In this document: positions 54,092 through 62,998 of the stretch, piece after piece | Layout of the letters: every line of letters begins with the position of its first letter | How positions within the stretch are numbered: position 1 is the first letter of the stretch | DNA from: Nostoc sp. ATCC 53789 | Lineage (GTDB): Bacteria > Cyanobacteriota > Cyanobacteriia > Cyanobacteriales > Nostocaceae | Direction of reading: 5' to 3' | DNA: 64,000 nt | Assembly: GCF_009873495.1 (NCBI RefSeq) | Contig: NZ_CP046703.1 | Location: 558,001-622,000, forward strand | Translations under genes and position numbers: made by a program | The notes under the pieces: model-generated | What the model was told of the DNA's origin: nothing | The model's input: the letters and a program-made list of their open reading frames with translations, nothing else | Database searches by the model: none

Positions 54092-57000
54092 ATGAACAAG
54101 CTGCAAATAATTAAAAATAAAAATATTGAATCTATTTACCCTCTTTCTCCTATGCAGCAGGGTATGCTTTTTCATACTCTGTATGAGCCAGAATCAGGAG
54201 TATATCTTGAGCAGTTCTGTCTAATGCTCTCTGGAAATCTAGATATTACAGTGCTTCAGCAGGCCTGTGTGCGAGTAATGAAGCGTCACCCAGTTCTGCG
54301 TACCCTTGTGGTTTGGGAAAAACAAGAAAAGCCTCTCCAGGTAGTATGTAAACAAGTGGAGTTGCCTTGGCAGAACTATGATTGGCGTTCCTTATCTTTA
54401 GCAGAACAAGAAGAGCGTTTAAAAGCTTTCTTACAAGCAGATCGAGTTCAAGGCTTCGTTCTTGACAAAGCTCCACTTATGCGATTTAGCTTAATTCAAA
54501 TCGCTGATGATATTTACGAATTTGTCTGGAGCTTTCATCACCTGCTGATTGATGGTTGGAGTTGGCCAATTCTCTGCAAAGAAGTTTTTGCATTCTACAA
54601 TGCCTTACTTAAAGGCAAATATTTATATTTAAATACTCCCCGTCCTTACCGAGATTACATCAATTGGTTACAGCAACAAGATTTAAGAGCAGCAGAAGCT
54701 TTTTGGCGGCAACAACTTCATGGTTTTACTAGCCCTACCCGTTTGCTACTAAATCGGGGTGAGGCGCACAATTTACAACAACCAAAAACCTATCACGAGC
54801 AGCACTGCTGTTTATCGGCAACTATAACTGCTGCTTTACAATCCCAGGCACAGCAGTATCATCTGACACTTTCAACTTTCGTCCAAGCAGCTTGGGCACT
54901 TTTACTCAGTCGCTACACTGATGAGTCTGAGGTAGTATTTGGAGCAACTGTATCGGGTCGTCCTCCCACTCTATCGGGGGTGGAATCTATGGTGGGACTA
55001 TTCATTAATACTTTACCAGTCAGGGTGAAAGTACCAACAGCAACTCCTTTATGGCAATGGCTGAGGGAATTGCAGGCTCAACAGGTAGAGCGATCGCAAT
55101 ATTCTTGGTTTCCATTAGTAGAAATTCAAGCTCTTAGTGAAATTCCCCCAGAATTACCTTTGTTTGAAAGCATTGTGGTGTTTGAGAACTACCCACACGA
55201 TCCGTCTTTATCAAATCTAGGTAGCACCATCCAGATTACCAAACGGCGAGTCATTGAACAAACCAATTATCCGCTCACAGTCATCGCTGTACCAGGACAA
55301 GAGTTATCCCTACGCATTCTTTATGATGGTAGCTGCTTTGATGCTGAAACGATTAACCGGATGATGGGGCATCTTGTGACTTTGTTAGAGGGTATGAGCG
55401 CTAACGTCGAGCAGACAGTAGCAGAGATATCCATGCTAACTACCACTGAGCAACGCCAAATCTTAGTATGGAATGATACTCAAAAGGATTATCCTCAAAA
55501 ATGTATCGCTCAGTTGTTTGAAGAACAGGTGGAACGGACACCGGATGCAGTAGCAGTCTCATTCCAATCTCAACAACTGACTTACCAACAGTTAAATTGT
55601 CAGGCGAATCAGTTAGCGCACCATCTCCAAAAACTTGGGGTAAAACCAGAAGTGCGGGTAGGGATTTGCGTTGAGCGTTCTTTATTGATGGTAGTAAGAC
55701 TTTTGGCAATCCTCAAAGCTGGTGGTGCTTATGTACCTTTAGATCCGCGATCGCCCCAAGAACGCTTAACTTATATGTTGAGTGATTCTCAAGCGTCGAT
55801 GTTGCTGACAGATTCATCAATTACTTTATCTGAGCAACCATTAACAGTAGTTTGCTTAGATACATCGGATTTCTGCCAAAACAGTCAGGAAAATCCTGTT
55901 AATGGAGTGATACCAGGGAACTTGGCTTATGTCATGTATACTTCTGGCTCAACCGGCAAACCCAAAGGTGTAGCCATGAGTCACCGTTCTCTGGTGAATC
56001 TTTTATATTGGCAAATGGACGAAATTTCTTTAAGTTGTGCTAAAACTTTGCAATTTGCTTCCATCAGTTTCGATGTCTCTTTTCAAGAAATCTTCTCTAC
56101 CTGGTGTAACGGCGGAACCTTAGTTTTAATCACCGAAAAACTACAAAAAGATGGGTTCGCATTATTACAGTTAATTGCCCAAGAAAAGGTGGAAAGACTG
56201 TTTTTGCCCTTTGTCGCCCTTCAGCAATTAGCCCATGCTGCCTCTATTACTCAATTATATCCTGCATCTTTGCGTCAGATTATGACGGCAGGAGAACAGT
56301 TACATATTACCCCTGTTTTAGTCAACTTTTTTAAGGAGCTTTCTGGTTGTACGCTACAAAATCAGTATGGCCCAACGGAGAGCCATGTAGTAACAAGTTT
56401 TACTTTAAAAGATGTGGCAAGCAGTTGGTCGCCACTTCCGCCTATTGGTCGGGCGATCGCAAATACGCAAATCTACATCCTTGACCGCCATCTGCAACCA
56501 TTACCAATTGGAGTTCCTGGAGAACTGTATATCGGCGGTGTTGCGATCGCTAGAAGTTACATTAATTCCCCGGAATTGACAGCTGAGAAATTCATTGCAA
56601 AAAATGGGAATCGTTTGTATAAGACAGGCGATCGCGCTCGATATTTATCTGATGGCAACATCGAATTTCTCGGTCGAATTGACAATCAAGTGAAGGTGCG
56701 GGGTTTTCGCATTGAACTGGGAGAAATTGAAACCGTACTCGCCGCACACCCCCAGGTAAAAGAAGCAGTAGTTATCGCCAGAGAAGATGAACCAGGAAAC
56801 AAGCGTCTAGTCGCCTACATTGTCCCCAAACAACACTTAGACACCAGCGAACTGCTTTGTTACCTCAAACAAAAGTTACCCGAATATATGCTACCTTCTG
56901 CTTTTGTAAAGTTGCTGGATGCTCTACCTCTAACCCCCAGTGGTAAAATAGAGCGCCGCGCTTTACCAGCACCTTTGAGTCGGGAAACACGGAACATCTC

Positions 57001-58735
57001 TACAGACTTGATTCCACCCCGTACTGTTACTGAAGAGGTTCTGGCAGGAATCTGGAGCGATGTTTTAGGACTAGAAAAAGTTGGTATCCATGACAACTTC
57101 TTTGCATTAGGAGGTCATTCTTTGTCAGCAATGCAAGTCATTGCTCGGTTGCGAGAAATCTTCAAAGTGGAGTTACCCATAAGTTGTCTGTTTGATTACC
57201 CGACAGTAATTGAGCTAAATCGGCAAATTTCAGAATACCGCCAAAAAGAGGCAGGGGAGCAGGGGAGCAGGGGAGCAGGGGAGCAGGGGAGAAATAATCA
57301 TTCTTTCTCATCCCCCTGTGCCCCTCTGCCCTCTTGTAAAAATGACTTGACCCCATTTCTCAAACCAGTACCTCGAAACACAAAAGAGTTGCCAATTTCT
57401 TTGACTCAGCTTGAGTTTTGGATATTAGCTCAATTGCATCCGGGTATTCCCGTCTATAATATTCCACTGGCTTATCGCTTGACGGGTTTACTCAACGTCA
57501 CTGCTTTAGCACAAAGCCTCGTGGAAATTGTCCGTCGTCACGAAGCTTTGCGAACTACTTTTGCGATCGCAGATCGGCAAGTAGTTCAGAAAATTGCTCA
57601 ACAGCCCATATTGCCATTTTCGGTGGTAGATTTGCGAAAACTTTCTGAATCTAAAACTGAGCGAAAGGCTCTGGCTCAAAAATTTATCACTGAGGAAAAA
57701 AACCAGCCTTTCGATCTAGAACAAGAACCTTTGTTACGCATCAAGCTACTGCGGCTCTCTGATGCCGAGCATTTACTAATAATAACTATCCATCATCTGG
57801 TTTGTGATGGTTGGTCTGTGGGTGTGTTTTTACAGGAGCTAACAAAATTATACGCAGCATTTTGTCATGGTCAACCTTCACCGCTTCCTGATTTACCCAT
57901 CCAATATGCTGACTTTGCCCATTGGCAAAAGCAGTGGGTTGCTCGTCCTGCTTTCGTGTCTGACCTTAACTATTGGAAGCAGCAACTAAGCAATAGCACA
58001 CTTTTACTACAGTTACCTACTGACCGTCCGCGCTTACCAGTACGAACTTTTGAGGGTGCAAGTCAAACTTTCATCATCCCTAAGAGCCTAACAAATGCTC
58101 TTAAACATCTGAGCCAACAGCACAATGTAACTCTATTCGTGACTCTACTAACAGCCTTTAAAATAGTGCTATTTTATTACACCGGACAGTCAGATATTAT
58201 TGTGGGCACTCCCTTTGCCAATCGCCAGCAAGTGGAAACTAAAGGGCTTATTGGATGCTTCATCAACACATTACCAATACGTACACATTTGGGAGGTGAT
58301 CCAAGTTTGAGCGAGTTGCTGTATCAGGTGCGTGGATCTTTTTTAGCAGCCTCCGATCGACAACAAATTCCCTTCGTGAAGTTAGTAGAAGCACTACAGC
58401 CAAAACGAGAACCAAGCCATTCTTTGCTATATCAAGTGATGTTTAACTTCTTGCCACCATCAGATTTAAAACTGACAAATTTGACTGTTCATCCCTGGTC
58501 AATTGAAAGTAAAACAGCAGAGTTTGATTGGGATATTTATCTTCAACAAACAACATTAGGAAGTATTGAAGGGAAATGGTGCTACAAAATCGATTTGTTT
58601 GATGCTTCTACTATTAGTCGTGCGGTAACTCAGTTTCTAGTGTTGCTTGAGTTGCTAATTACTAATCCAGAATGTCGTCTGACTGACCTTTCCTTACTAT
58701 TTCAGCGCCATAATTCTCAATGCCGTGCAATGTAG
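54092..58735 (+). CDS. Second AerG-like synthetase, C-A-T-C, proline-like code
   Basis: The protein has 1547 residues. Its start is nearly the same as that of the first AerG-like protein (IESIYPLSPMQQGMLFHTLY), with HHLLIDG near 149. The A domain follows (YTSGSTGKPKG near 617; FDVSFQE), then the carrier (FFALGGHSLSA near 1006), a repeat-rich linker and a condensation domain (ISLTQLEFW; HHLVCDG near 1234). It ends right after that domain with LTDLSLLFQRHNSQCRAM: no carrier, thioesterase or reductase. The code by alignment is DVQFMAQVVK, close to proline and methylproline codes (DVQFIAHVVK). It may replace the Choi module to make a proline variant, with release onto an amine by the terminal C domain. 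A MITE begins 9 bp after the stop, so truncation of a longer gene is possible. Confidence 0.85.
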   Translation: MNKLQIIKNKNIESIYPLSPMQQGMLFHTLYEPESGVYLEQFCLMLSGNLDITVLQQACVRVMKRHPVLRTLVVWEKQEKPLQVVCKQVELPWQNYDWRSLSLAEQEERLKAFLQADRVQGFVLDKAPLMRFSLIQIADDIYEFVWSFHHLLIDGWSWPILCKEVFAFYNALLKGKYLYLNTPRPYRDYINWLQQQDLRAAEAFWRQQLHGFTSPTRLLLNRGEAHNLQQPKTYHEQHCCLSATITAALQSQAQQYHLTLSTFVQAAWALLLSRYTDESEVVFGATVSGRPPTLSGVESMVGLFINTLPVRVKVPTATPLWQWLRELQAQQVERSQYSWFPLVEIQALSEIPPELPLFESIVVFENYPHDPSLSNLGSTIQITKRRVIEQTNYPLTVIAVPGQELSLRILYDGSCFDAETINRMMGHLVTLLEGMSANVEQTVAEISMLTTTEQRQILVWNDTQKDYPQKCIAQLFEEQVERTPDAVAVSFQSQQLTYQQLNCQANQLAHHLQKLGVKPEVRVGICVERSLLMVVRLLAILKAGGAYVPLDPRSPQERLTYMLSDSQASMLLTDSSITLSEQPLTVVCLDTSDFCQNSQENPVNGVIPGNLAYVMYTSGSTGKPKGVAMSHRSLVNLLYWQMDEISLSCAKTLQFASISFDVSFQEIFSTWCNGGTLVLITEKLQKDGFALLQLIAQEKVERLFLPFVALQQLAHAASITQLYPASLRQIMTAGEQLHITPVLVNFFKELSGCTLQNQYGPTESHVVTSFTLKDVASSWSPLPPIGRAIANTQIYILDRHLQPLPIGVPGELYIGGVAIARSYINSPELTAEKFIAKNGNRLYKTGDRARYLSDGNIEFLGRIDNQVKVRGFRIELGEIETVLAAHPQVKEAVVIAREDEPGNKRLVAYIVPKQHLDTSELLCYLKQKLPEYMLPSAFVKLLDALPLTPSGKIERRALPAPLSRETRNISTDLIPPRTVTEEVLAGIWSDVLGLEKVGIHDNFFALGGHSLSAMQVIARLREIFKVELPISCLFDYPTVIELNRQISEYRQKEAGEQGSRGAGEQGRNNHSFSSPCAPLPSCKNDLTPFLKPVPRNTKELPISLTQLEFWILAQLHPGIPVYNIPLAYRLTGLLNVTALAQSLVEIVRRHEALRTTFAIADRQVVQKIAQQPILPFSVVDLRKLSESKTERKALAQKFITEEKNQPFDLEQEPLLRIKLLRLSDAEHLLIITIHHLVCDGWSVGVFLQELTKLYAAFCHGQPSPLPDLPIQYADFAHWQKQWVARPAFVSDLNYWKQQLSNSTLLLQLPTDRPRLPVRTFEGASQTFIIPKSLTNALKHLSQQHNVTLFVTLLTAFKIVLFYYTGQSDIIVGTPFANRQQVETKGLIGCFINTLPIRTHLGGDPSLSELLYQVRGSFLAASDRQQIPFVKLVEALQPKREPSHSLLYQVMFNFLPPSDLKLTNLTVHPWSIESKTAEFDWDIYLQQTTLGSIEGKWCYKIDLFDASTISRAVTQFLVLLELLITNPECRLTDLSLLFQRHNSQCRAM
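57251..57290. repeat. Five perfect 8-bp tandem repeats inside the second AerG-like gene
   Basis: GCAGGGGA occurs five times without a gap, in the T-to-C linker, encoding AGEQGSRGAGEQGR-type residues. Eight is not a multiple of three, so gain or loss of one unit would shift the frame. A short C-rich stretch (cccctgtgcccctctgccctc) follows at 57311-57331. Confidence 0.93.
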
Positions 58736-58744
58736 GTACATATA

Positions 58745-58905
58745 AGAGGTTGTTTGAAAAGTGTTTCGCTGTGACTTTAGGCACTTTTAGATCCCCCCTA
58801 GCCCTTAAAAAGGGGGGAACCGGAATCAAAGTCCCCCTTAAAAAGGGGGATTTAGGGGGATCTAAAACTTTTGATACCGGCAATAGAACTTTTCAAACAT
58901 CCTCT
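58745..58905. mobile_element. MITE-like element, copy 2 of the 6925-7090 family
   Basis: The terminal repeats are AGAGGTTGTTTGAAAAGT and, inverted, AGAGGATGTTTGAAAAGT. The interior shares cacttttagatcccccct, ggaaccggaatcaaagtccc and aaacttttgatac with the first copy in the opposite orientation. It sits 9 bp after the stop of the second AerG-like gene. Confidence 0.85.
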
Positions 58906-58973
58906 AAGAGCAGGGAGCAGGGGCAACAGAACAAGAATAGGTGTAATTAATTCTGTTTAGGTACTTAACTTAT

Positions 58974-60365
58974 ATGTCAGATGTACAGATTATGGAAAAA
59001 ACAAGGCTAACTGTTTTACGGGAAATGCGGCTGTTTATCATTGTTTGGGTAGGACAGTTGATCGCCTTAATTGGTTCGAGTACCACTGCCTTTGCCTTAG
59101 ATATCTGGGTTTATAATCGCACCGGTTCAGTTACCCAGTTTGCTTTAGTCTCTCTGTTCAATACTCTCCCGCTAATCTTAATTTCCCCGATCGCTGGGCC
59201 TCTGGTAGATAAGTGGGATCGCCGAAAGACAATGATTATCGCTGATGTCTTGGCGTGTTTGGGAACAATTGCGATCGGCGTTTTATTTGTCATCGGTCGG
59301 TTAGAAGTCTGGCACATTTACCTAGCCAATACCTTCACTGCTGTTTTCATGGCTTTTCACACACCTGCTTATACAGCATCAACAGTCTTACTAGTGCCGA
59401 AACAGCACCTTAATCGTGCCAATGGGCTAATGAGTCTGATGTTTGGCATTTCGCTGATCGTTGCACCAACTCTCGGAGGTGTTCTACTAAGCATTGTCCA
59501 TTTGCAAGGAATTATTTTGTTTCACGTAAGCGCTGTATTTATTGCTGTTGTTTCCCTGATGCTGGTTCGGTTCCCGGAAGTCAACACAAGTGCTGTTGCA
59601 ACTGCAAAAAGTTCATTCCTAAGTGAAGCAACTTACGGATTGACATATTTGATCGCTCGACCAGGACTGCTGGGACTAGTATTATTCTCAGCTTCCAGCT
59701 TTTATATTGTGGGAGGTATTAATGTCATCACTATCCCGCTAGTCTTAAATTTCGTTTCAGTCAGCTTTTTGGGAACTATTCTTTCGCTATTTGGCATTGC
59801 GATCGTAGCAGGTGGCTTGCTTGTCAGCATCTGGGGAGGGCTAGAACGCAACATATATGCCATATACGGGTGTATGCTTTTGAGTGGCGTATTTATTTTC
59901 GTCGCCGGTTTGCAACCCTCTCTTGTCATTTTCACTGTTGGTATCTTCTTATTTTTCCTAACACAACCGATCGTTTCCAGTTCCACGCAAGCTGTCATGC
60001 AAAATAAAGTAGAACCTAATGTACAAGGTAGAGTTTTTGCGATCAAAGGAGCGATTGAAGCAGCCGCTTTCCCTTTAGGCTACATCACGATTGGGCCTTT
60101 AGCCGAGAAAGTTTTTGAACCCTTAATGGCTACTAACGGTTTTTTAGCAGGAAGCATCGGACAAATCATCGGTGTTGGGTCAGGTCGTGGGATGGGACTT
60201 CTACTGATGATTATGGGAGTCTTGACCATTTTAGAAACCTCTATTGCCTACTTGTACCCTCGCTTACGGTTTGTGGAAGATGAACTGCCTAATGTTAGTA
60301 ATGCAGTTGCAATGGCTGCTGATACAGCTTCTAGTAAGAATGACGCAGTTTCTTTGATATCCTAA
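58974..60365 (+). CDS. MFS efflux transporter
   Basis: A 463-residue protein with about 12 membrane spans. Loop 2-3 carries the MFS motif A as GPLVDKWDRRKTMIIADVL (near 79-97). The opening MRLFIIVWVGQLIALIGSST and the repeated half after PGLLGLVLFSASSFYIVGG are typical of the enterobactin/macrolide exporter group. It would export a small product by proton antiport. The position directly after the second synthetase on the same strand suggests export of the peptide or a precursor. Met at 58974 was kept as the start; a later Met (MEKTRLTVL, 58992) is also possible. Confidence 0.87.
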   Translation: MSDVQIMEKTRLTVLREMRLFIIVWVGQLIALIGSSTTAFALDIWVYNRTGSVTQFALVSLFNTLPLILISPIAGPLVDKWDRRKTMIIADVLACLGTIAIGVLFVIGRLEVWHIYLANTFTAVFMAFHTPAYTASTVLLVPKQHLNRANGLMSLMFGISLIVAPTLGGVLLSIVHLQGIILFHVSAVFIAVVSLMLVRFPEVNTSAVATAKSSFLSEATYGLTYLIARPGLLGLVLFSASSFYIVGGINVITIPLVLNFVSVSFLGTILSLFGIAIVAGGLLVSIWGGLERNIYAIYGCMLLSGVFIFVAGLQPSLVIFTVGIFLFFLTQPIVSSSTQAVMQNKVEPNVQGRVFAIKGAIEAAAFPLGYITIGPLAEKVFEPLMATNGFLAGSIGQIIGVGSGRGMGLLLMIMGVLTILETSIAYLYPRLRFVEDELPNVSNAVAMAADTASSKNDAVSLIS

Positions 60366-60594
60366 ATTTGGCGTTGCATAGTGGTGGTTGATTAAAAACT
60401 CTACTAATTTGCAATTATTATTTTATTTTCGGAATTTTCGATTTTTGAAAATTGGTAATTGTTAACTTAGTCTATAAATCGGAAAATTTTTGTATCTAGA
60501 TTCAAGATTTCTACTCTAGATTAAATCCTGTGTTTTTTCATCAGTTAGTATTTTTGTATTTCAATCAAAAAAGATGTTCAGCTTATTTTAGAAT

Positions 60595-62607
60595 ATGCAA
60601 ACCAAAGTTTCTCGCGGTCAATCCTTAAAGAATGATCCTTCTCCTCCGGCCTCTAATAATTTTTGGGAGAATGTAAGAGCGATCGTTCAGCCTTACTGGT
60701 ACCCAACAGAGTCAGGGGAAAGAGTATTTCCAGACGTGATTCGGATATGGGGGATGCTGATTCTCCTGATTTTATTAATAATAGCGCTAGTCGGGGTAAC
60801 TGCCTTTAATAGCTTCGTTACTCGCTATATAACCGATGTCATTGAAGAGAAAGATTATCCTAACTTTATTAATACGATAGTAGTTTTCGGCGCTGCTCTT
60901 GTCTGCATAACACTCTTAAACGGATTTTCTAAACTTGTCAGAAAAAAAATCGCTCTTGATTGGTACAAATGGTTAAATAATCACATATTATCAAAATATT
61001 TGAGCAATCGTTCCTATTATAAAATTAACTTTAGAGCTGATGTTGATAACCCAGATCAACGAATATCCCAAGAAATCGAACCCATTACCAGTAATGCTCT
61101 GACTTTTTCAGCTACTTTCCTAGAAAAAGTGCTGGAAATGATTACTTTTTTAGTAATTCTTTGGTCAATTTCCCAATTTATTGCAATTGTTTTGGTTGTT
61201 TATACAATCGTAGGCAACTTGATTGCTATTTACTTAGGTCAACAATTAAATAAAATTAATCAAGAAGAATTAGAACTGAAAGCAGAATACAGTTATTCTC
61301 TGACTCATGTTCGTAATCACGCTGAATCGATAGCTTTTTTTCAGGGAGAAAAGCAAGAATTTAATATAATTCAACGAAGATTTATTAATCTCCTGAAAAA
61401 TGTCGAACGCAAGATTAATTGGGAGAACAATCAAGAACTTTTTGACGGAGCATATAAGTCTGCTATCCAAATATTCCCATATCTGGTACTCGCACCTTTA
61501 TATATGAGCGGTCAAGCTGATTTCGGAGAAGTTGTCCAAGCCAGTGTAGCTTGTAATCAGTTTGCCTCGGCTATGGCAACATTAATTAGAGAATTTGGGA
61601 CTTCTGGACGATTTTCCAGTTATGTTGAGCGTTTATCTGAGTTTTCAGATGCGTTAGAAGCAGTTACCAAACAACCAGAGAATGTCAGTACTATTAAAAC
61701 AATAGAAGAAAACCGTTTAGCTTTCGAGAATGTCACATTACAAACGCCAAACTATGAACAGGTAATCGTTGAAAATTTATCACTTTCTGTTCAACCAGGA
61801 GAAGGCTTATTGATTGTTGGGCCGAGTGGACGAGGTAAAAGTTCTCTGTTGAGAGCGATCGCAGGTTTGTGGAATGCGGGAACGGGTCGTTTGGTACGAC
61901 CTCCCCTAAAAGAAGTATTATTCTTACCCCAACGGCCTTATATCATTTTAGGGACTTTGCGCGAACAGTTACTTTATCCTAATACGAATCGTCAAATGAC
62001 CGACGCAGAACTCAAAGACGTTTTGCAACAAGTAAACTTGCAAAACTTACTAAGTCGAGTTGAAGGCTTTGACACTGAAGTTCCTTGGGAAAATATATTA
62101 TCGATAGGAGAACAACAACGTCTTGCTTTCGCACGACTGTTAGTTACTCATCCGAGCTTTACTATATTGGATGAAGCAACAAGTGCTTTAGATTTGAAAA
62201 ATGAAGGAAGTTTATATCAACAGTTACAATCAACGAAAACAACATTTATTAGTGTTGGGCACCGGGAAAGCCTGTTTGATTACCATCAATGGGTTTTAGA
62301 ACTTGCACAAGATTCCAGTTGGCAACTTGTAACTGTCCAGGATTATCGAAATCAAAAAGCAAGTATAACTAAATTTCCGTCAAATACTCAAATCAAAATA
62401 AATGATTCGCCTGAAGACAAAGCGCAAAATGAGTCAAAAATCAGCACAGGCGAAAAACTTACTCATAAGGCAATGAATGAATTAACATCCTATTCACTTA
62501 GCACGATTAGAAGCAAGGCAAGCAAAGGAGAATTTATCACTACTAAGGACGGTATTATTTATCGCTATGATAAAGATCCCAATGTTTTGAAATGGGTTTT
62601 AGTTTAG
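60595..62607 (+). CDS. ABC transporter, SbmA/YddA-like (ABC_membrane_2 type) with C-terminal extension
   Basis: A 670-residue fused transporter: a membrane domain at about 45-340 of the peroxisomal-ABC/SbmA type (TYPE: FNSFVTRYITDVIEEKDYPN, WYKWLNNHILSKYLSNRSYY) and an ATPase at about 370-570 with Walker A GPSGRGKSSLLRAIAGLW, signature LSIGEQQRLAFARLL and Walker B FTILDEATSALD. A tail of about 90 residues (QNESKISTGEKLTHKAMNEL ... YRYDKDPNVLKWVLV) has no family I recognise. Relatives move peptides or modified amino acids. It is the last plus-strand gene of the cluster, 229 bp after the MFS gene across an AT-rich gap, so it may have its own promoter. Confidence 0.83.
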   Translation: MQTKVSRGQSLKNDPSPPASNNFWENVRAIVQPYWYPTESGERVFPDVIRIWGMLILLILLIIALVGVTAFNSFVTRYITDVIEEKDYPNFINTIVVFGAALVCITLLNGFSKLVRKKIALDWYKWLNNHILSKYLSNRSYYKINFRADVDNPDQRISQEIEPITSNALTFSATFLEKVLEMITFLVILWSISQFIAIVLVVYTIVGNLIAIYLGQQLNKINQEELELKAEYSYSLTHVRNHAESIAFFQGEKQEFNIIQRRFINLLKNVERKINWENNQELFDGAYKSAIQIFPYLVLAPLYMSGQADFGEVVQASVACNQFASAMATLIREFGTSGRFSSYVERLSEFSDALEAVTKQPENVSTIKTIEENRLAFENVTLQTPNYEQVIVENLSLSVQPGEGLLIVGPSGRGKSSLLRAIAGLWNAGTGRLVRPPLKEVLFLPQRPYIILGTLREQLLYPNTNRQMTDAELKDVLQQVNLQNLLSRVEGFDTEVPWENILSIGEQQRLAFARLLVTHPSFTILDEATSALDLKNEGSLYQQLQSTKTTFISVGHRESLFDYHQWVLELAQDSSWQLVTVQDYRNQKASITKFPSNTQIKINDSPEDKAQNESKISTGEKLTHKAMNELTSYSLSTIRSKASKGEFITTKDGIIYRYDKDPNVLKWVLV

Positions 62608-62861
62608 CCATCACTCATACTTTTTGAAATTGTAAATTATTTCCATTGGGAGATTAAAGCGTCCTAGTCCAAGCTGCGACTGTAAATCCCAAGTAAAAGA
62701 AAGTGACAAAGAAGCAGAGCGAAAAGTCTGCCAACATTCAAACTACCCAACCAACGGGTGAGAATGCTGAGACAACCCAAACTCAGGAAAGCAAAGTTTC
62801 AGCCAATATCCAAAAGTGGGAACAACCGCAAACATAAACTCAGGAGCGATCGCTAAAAACT

Positions 62862-62978
62862 ATGAATACGAAAGCTAATGCCAAATATAAAATCCTTGCT
62901 ATAGATGGTGGTGAGAGTCGGGGCATCATCTCAGCACTAGTACTAGCAGAAATTGAAAAGAGTATTAATTTTATGTGA
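62862..62978 (+). pseudogene. N-terminal fragment of a patatin-like phospholipase
   Basis: The 38-codon frame reads KYKILAIDGGESRGIISALV, LAEIEK, matching the oxyanion-hole motif DGGGxRG and first helix of patatin-like lipases (one Gly is Glu here). It ends at TGA before any GxSxG nucleophile, so only the first exon-like fragment survives. Confidence 0.6.
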
Positions 62979-62998
62979 GTCTCCAACGGAGGCGCACG

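Noticed and set aside
62862..62978. Anti-phage defence system (patatin effector)
   Set aside because: Only 38 codons of the effector remain and no nucleotide cyclase or other partner is present.
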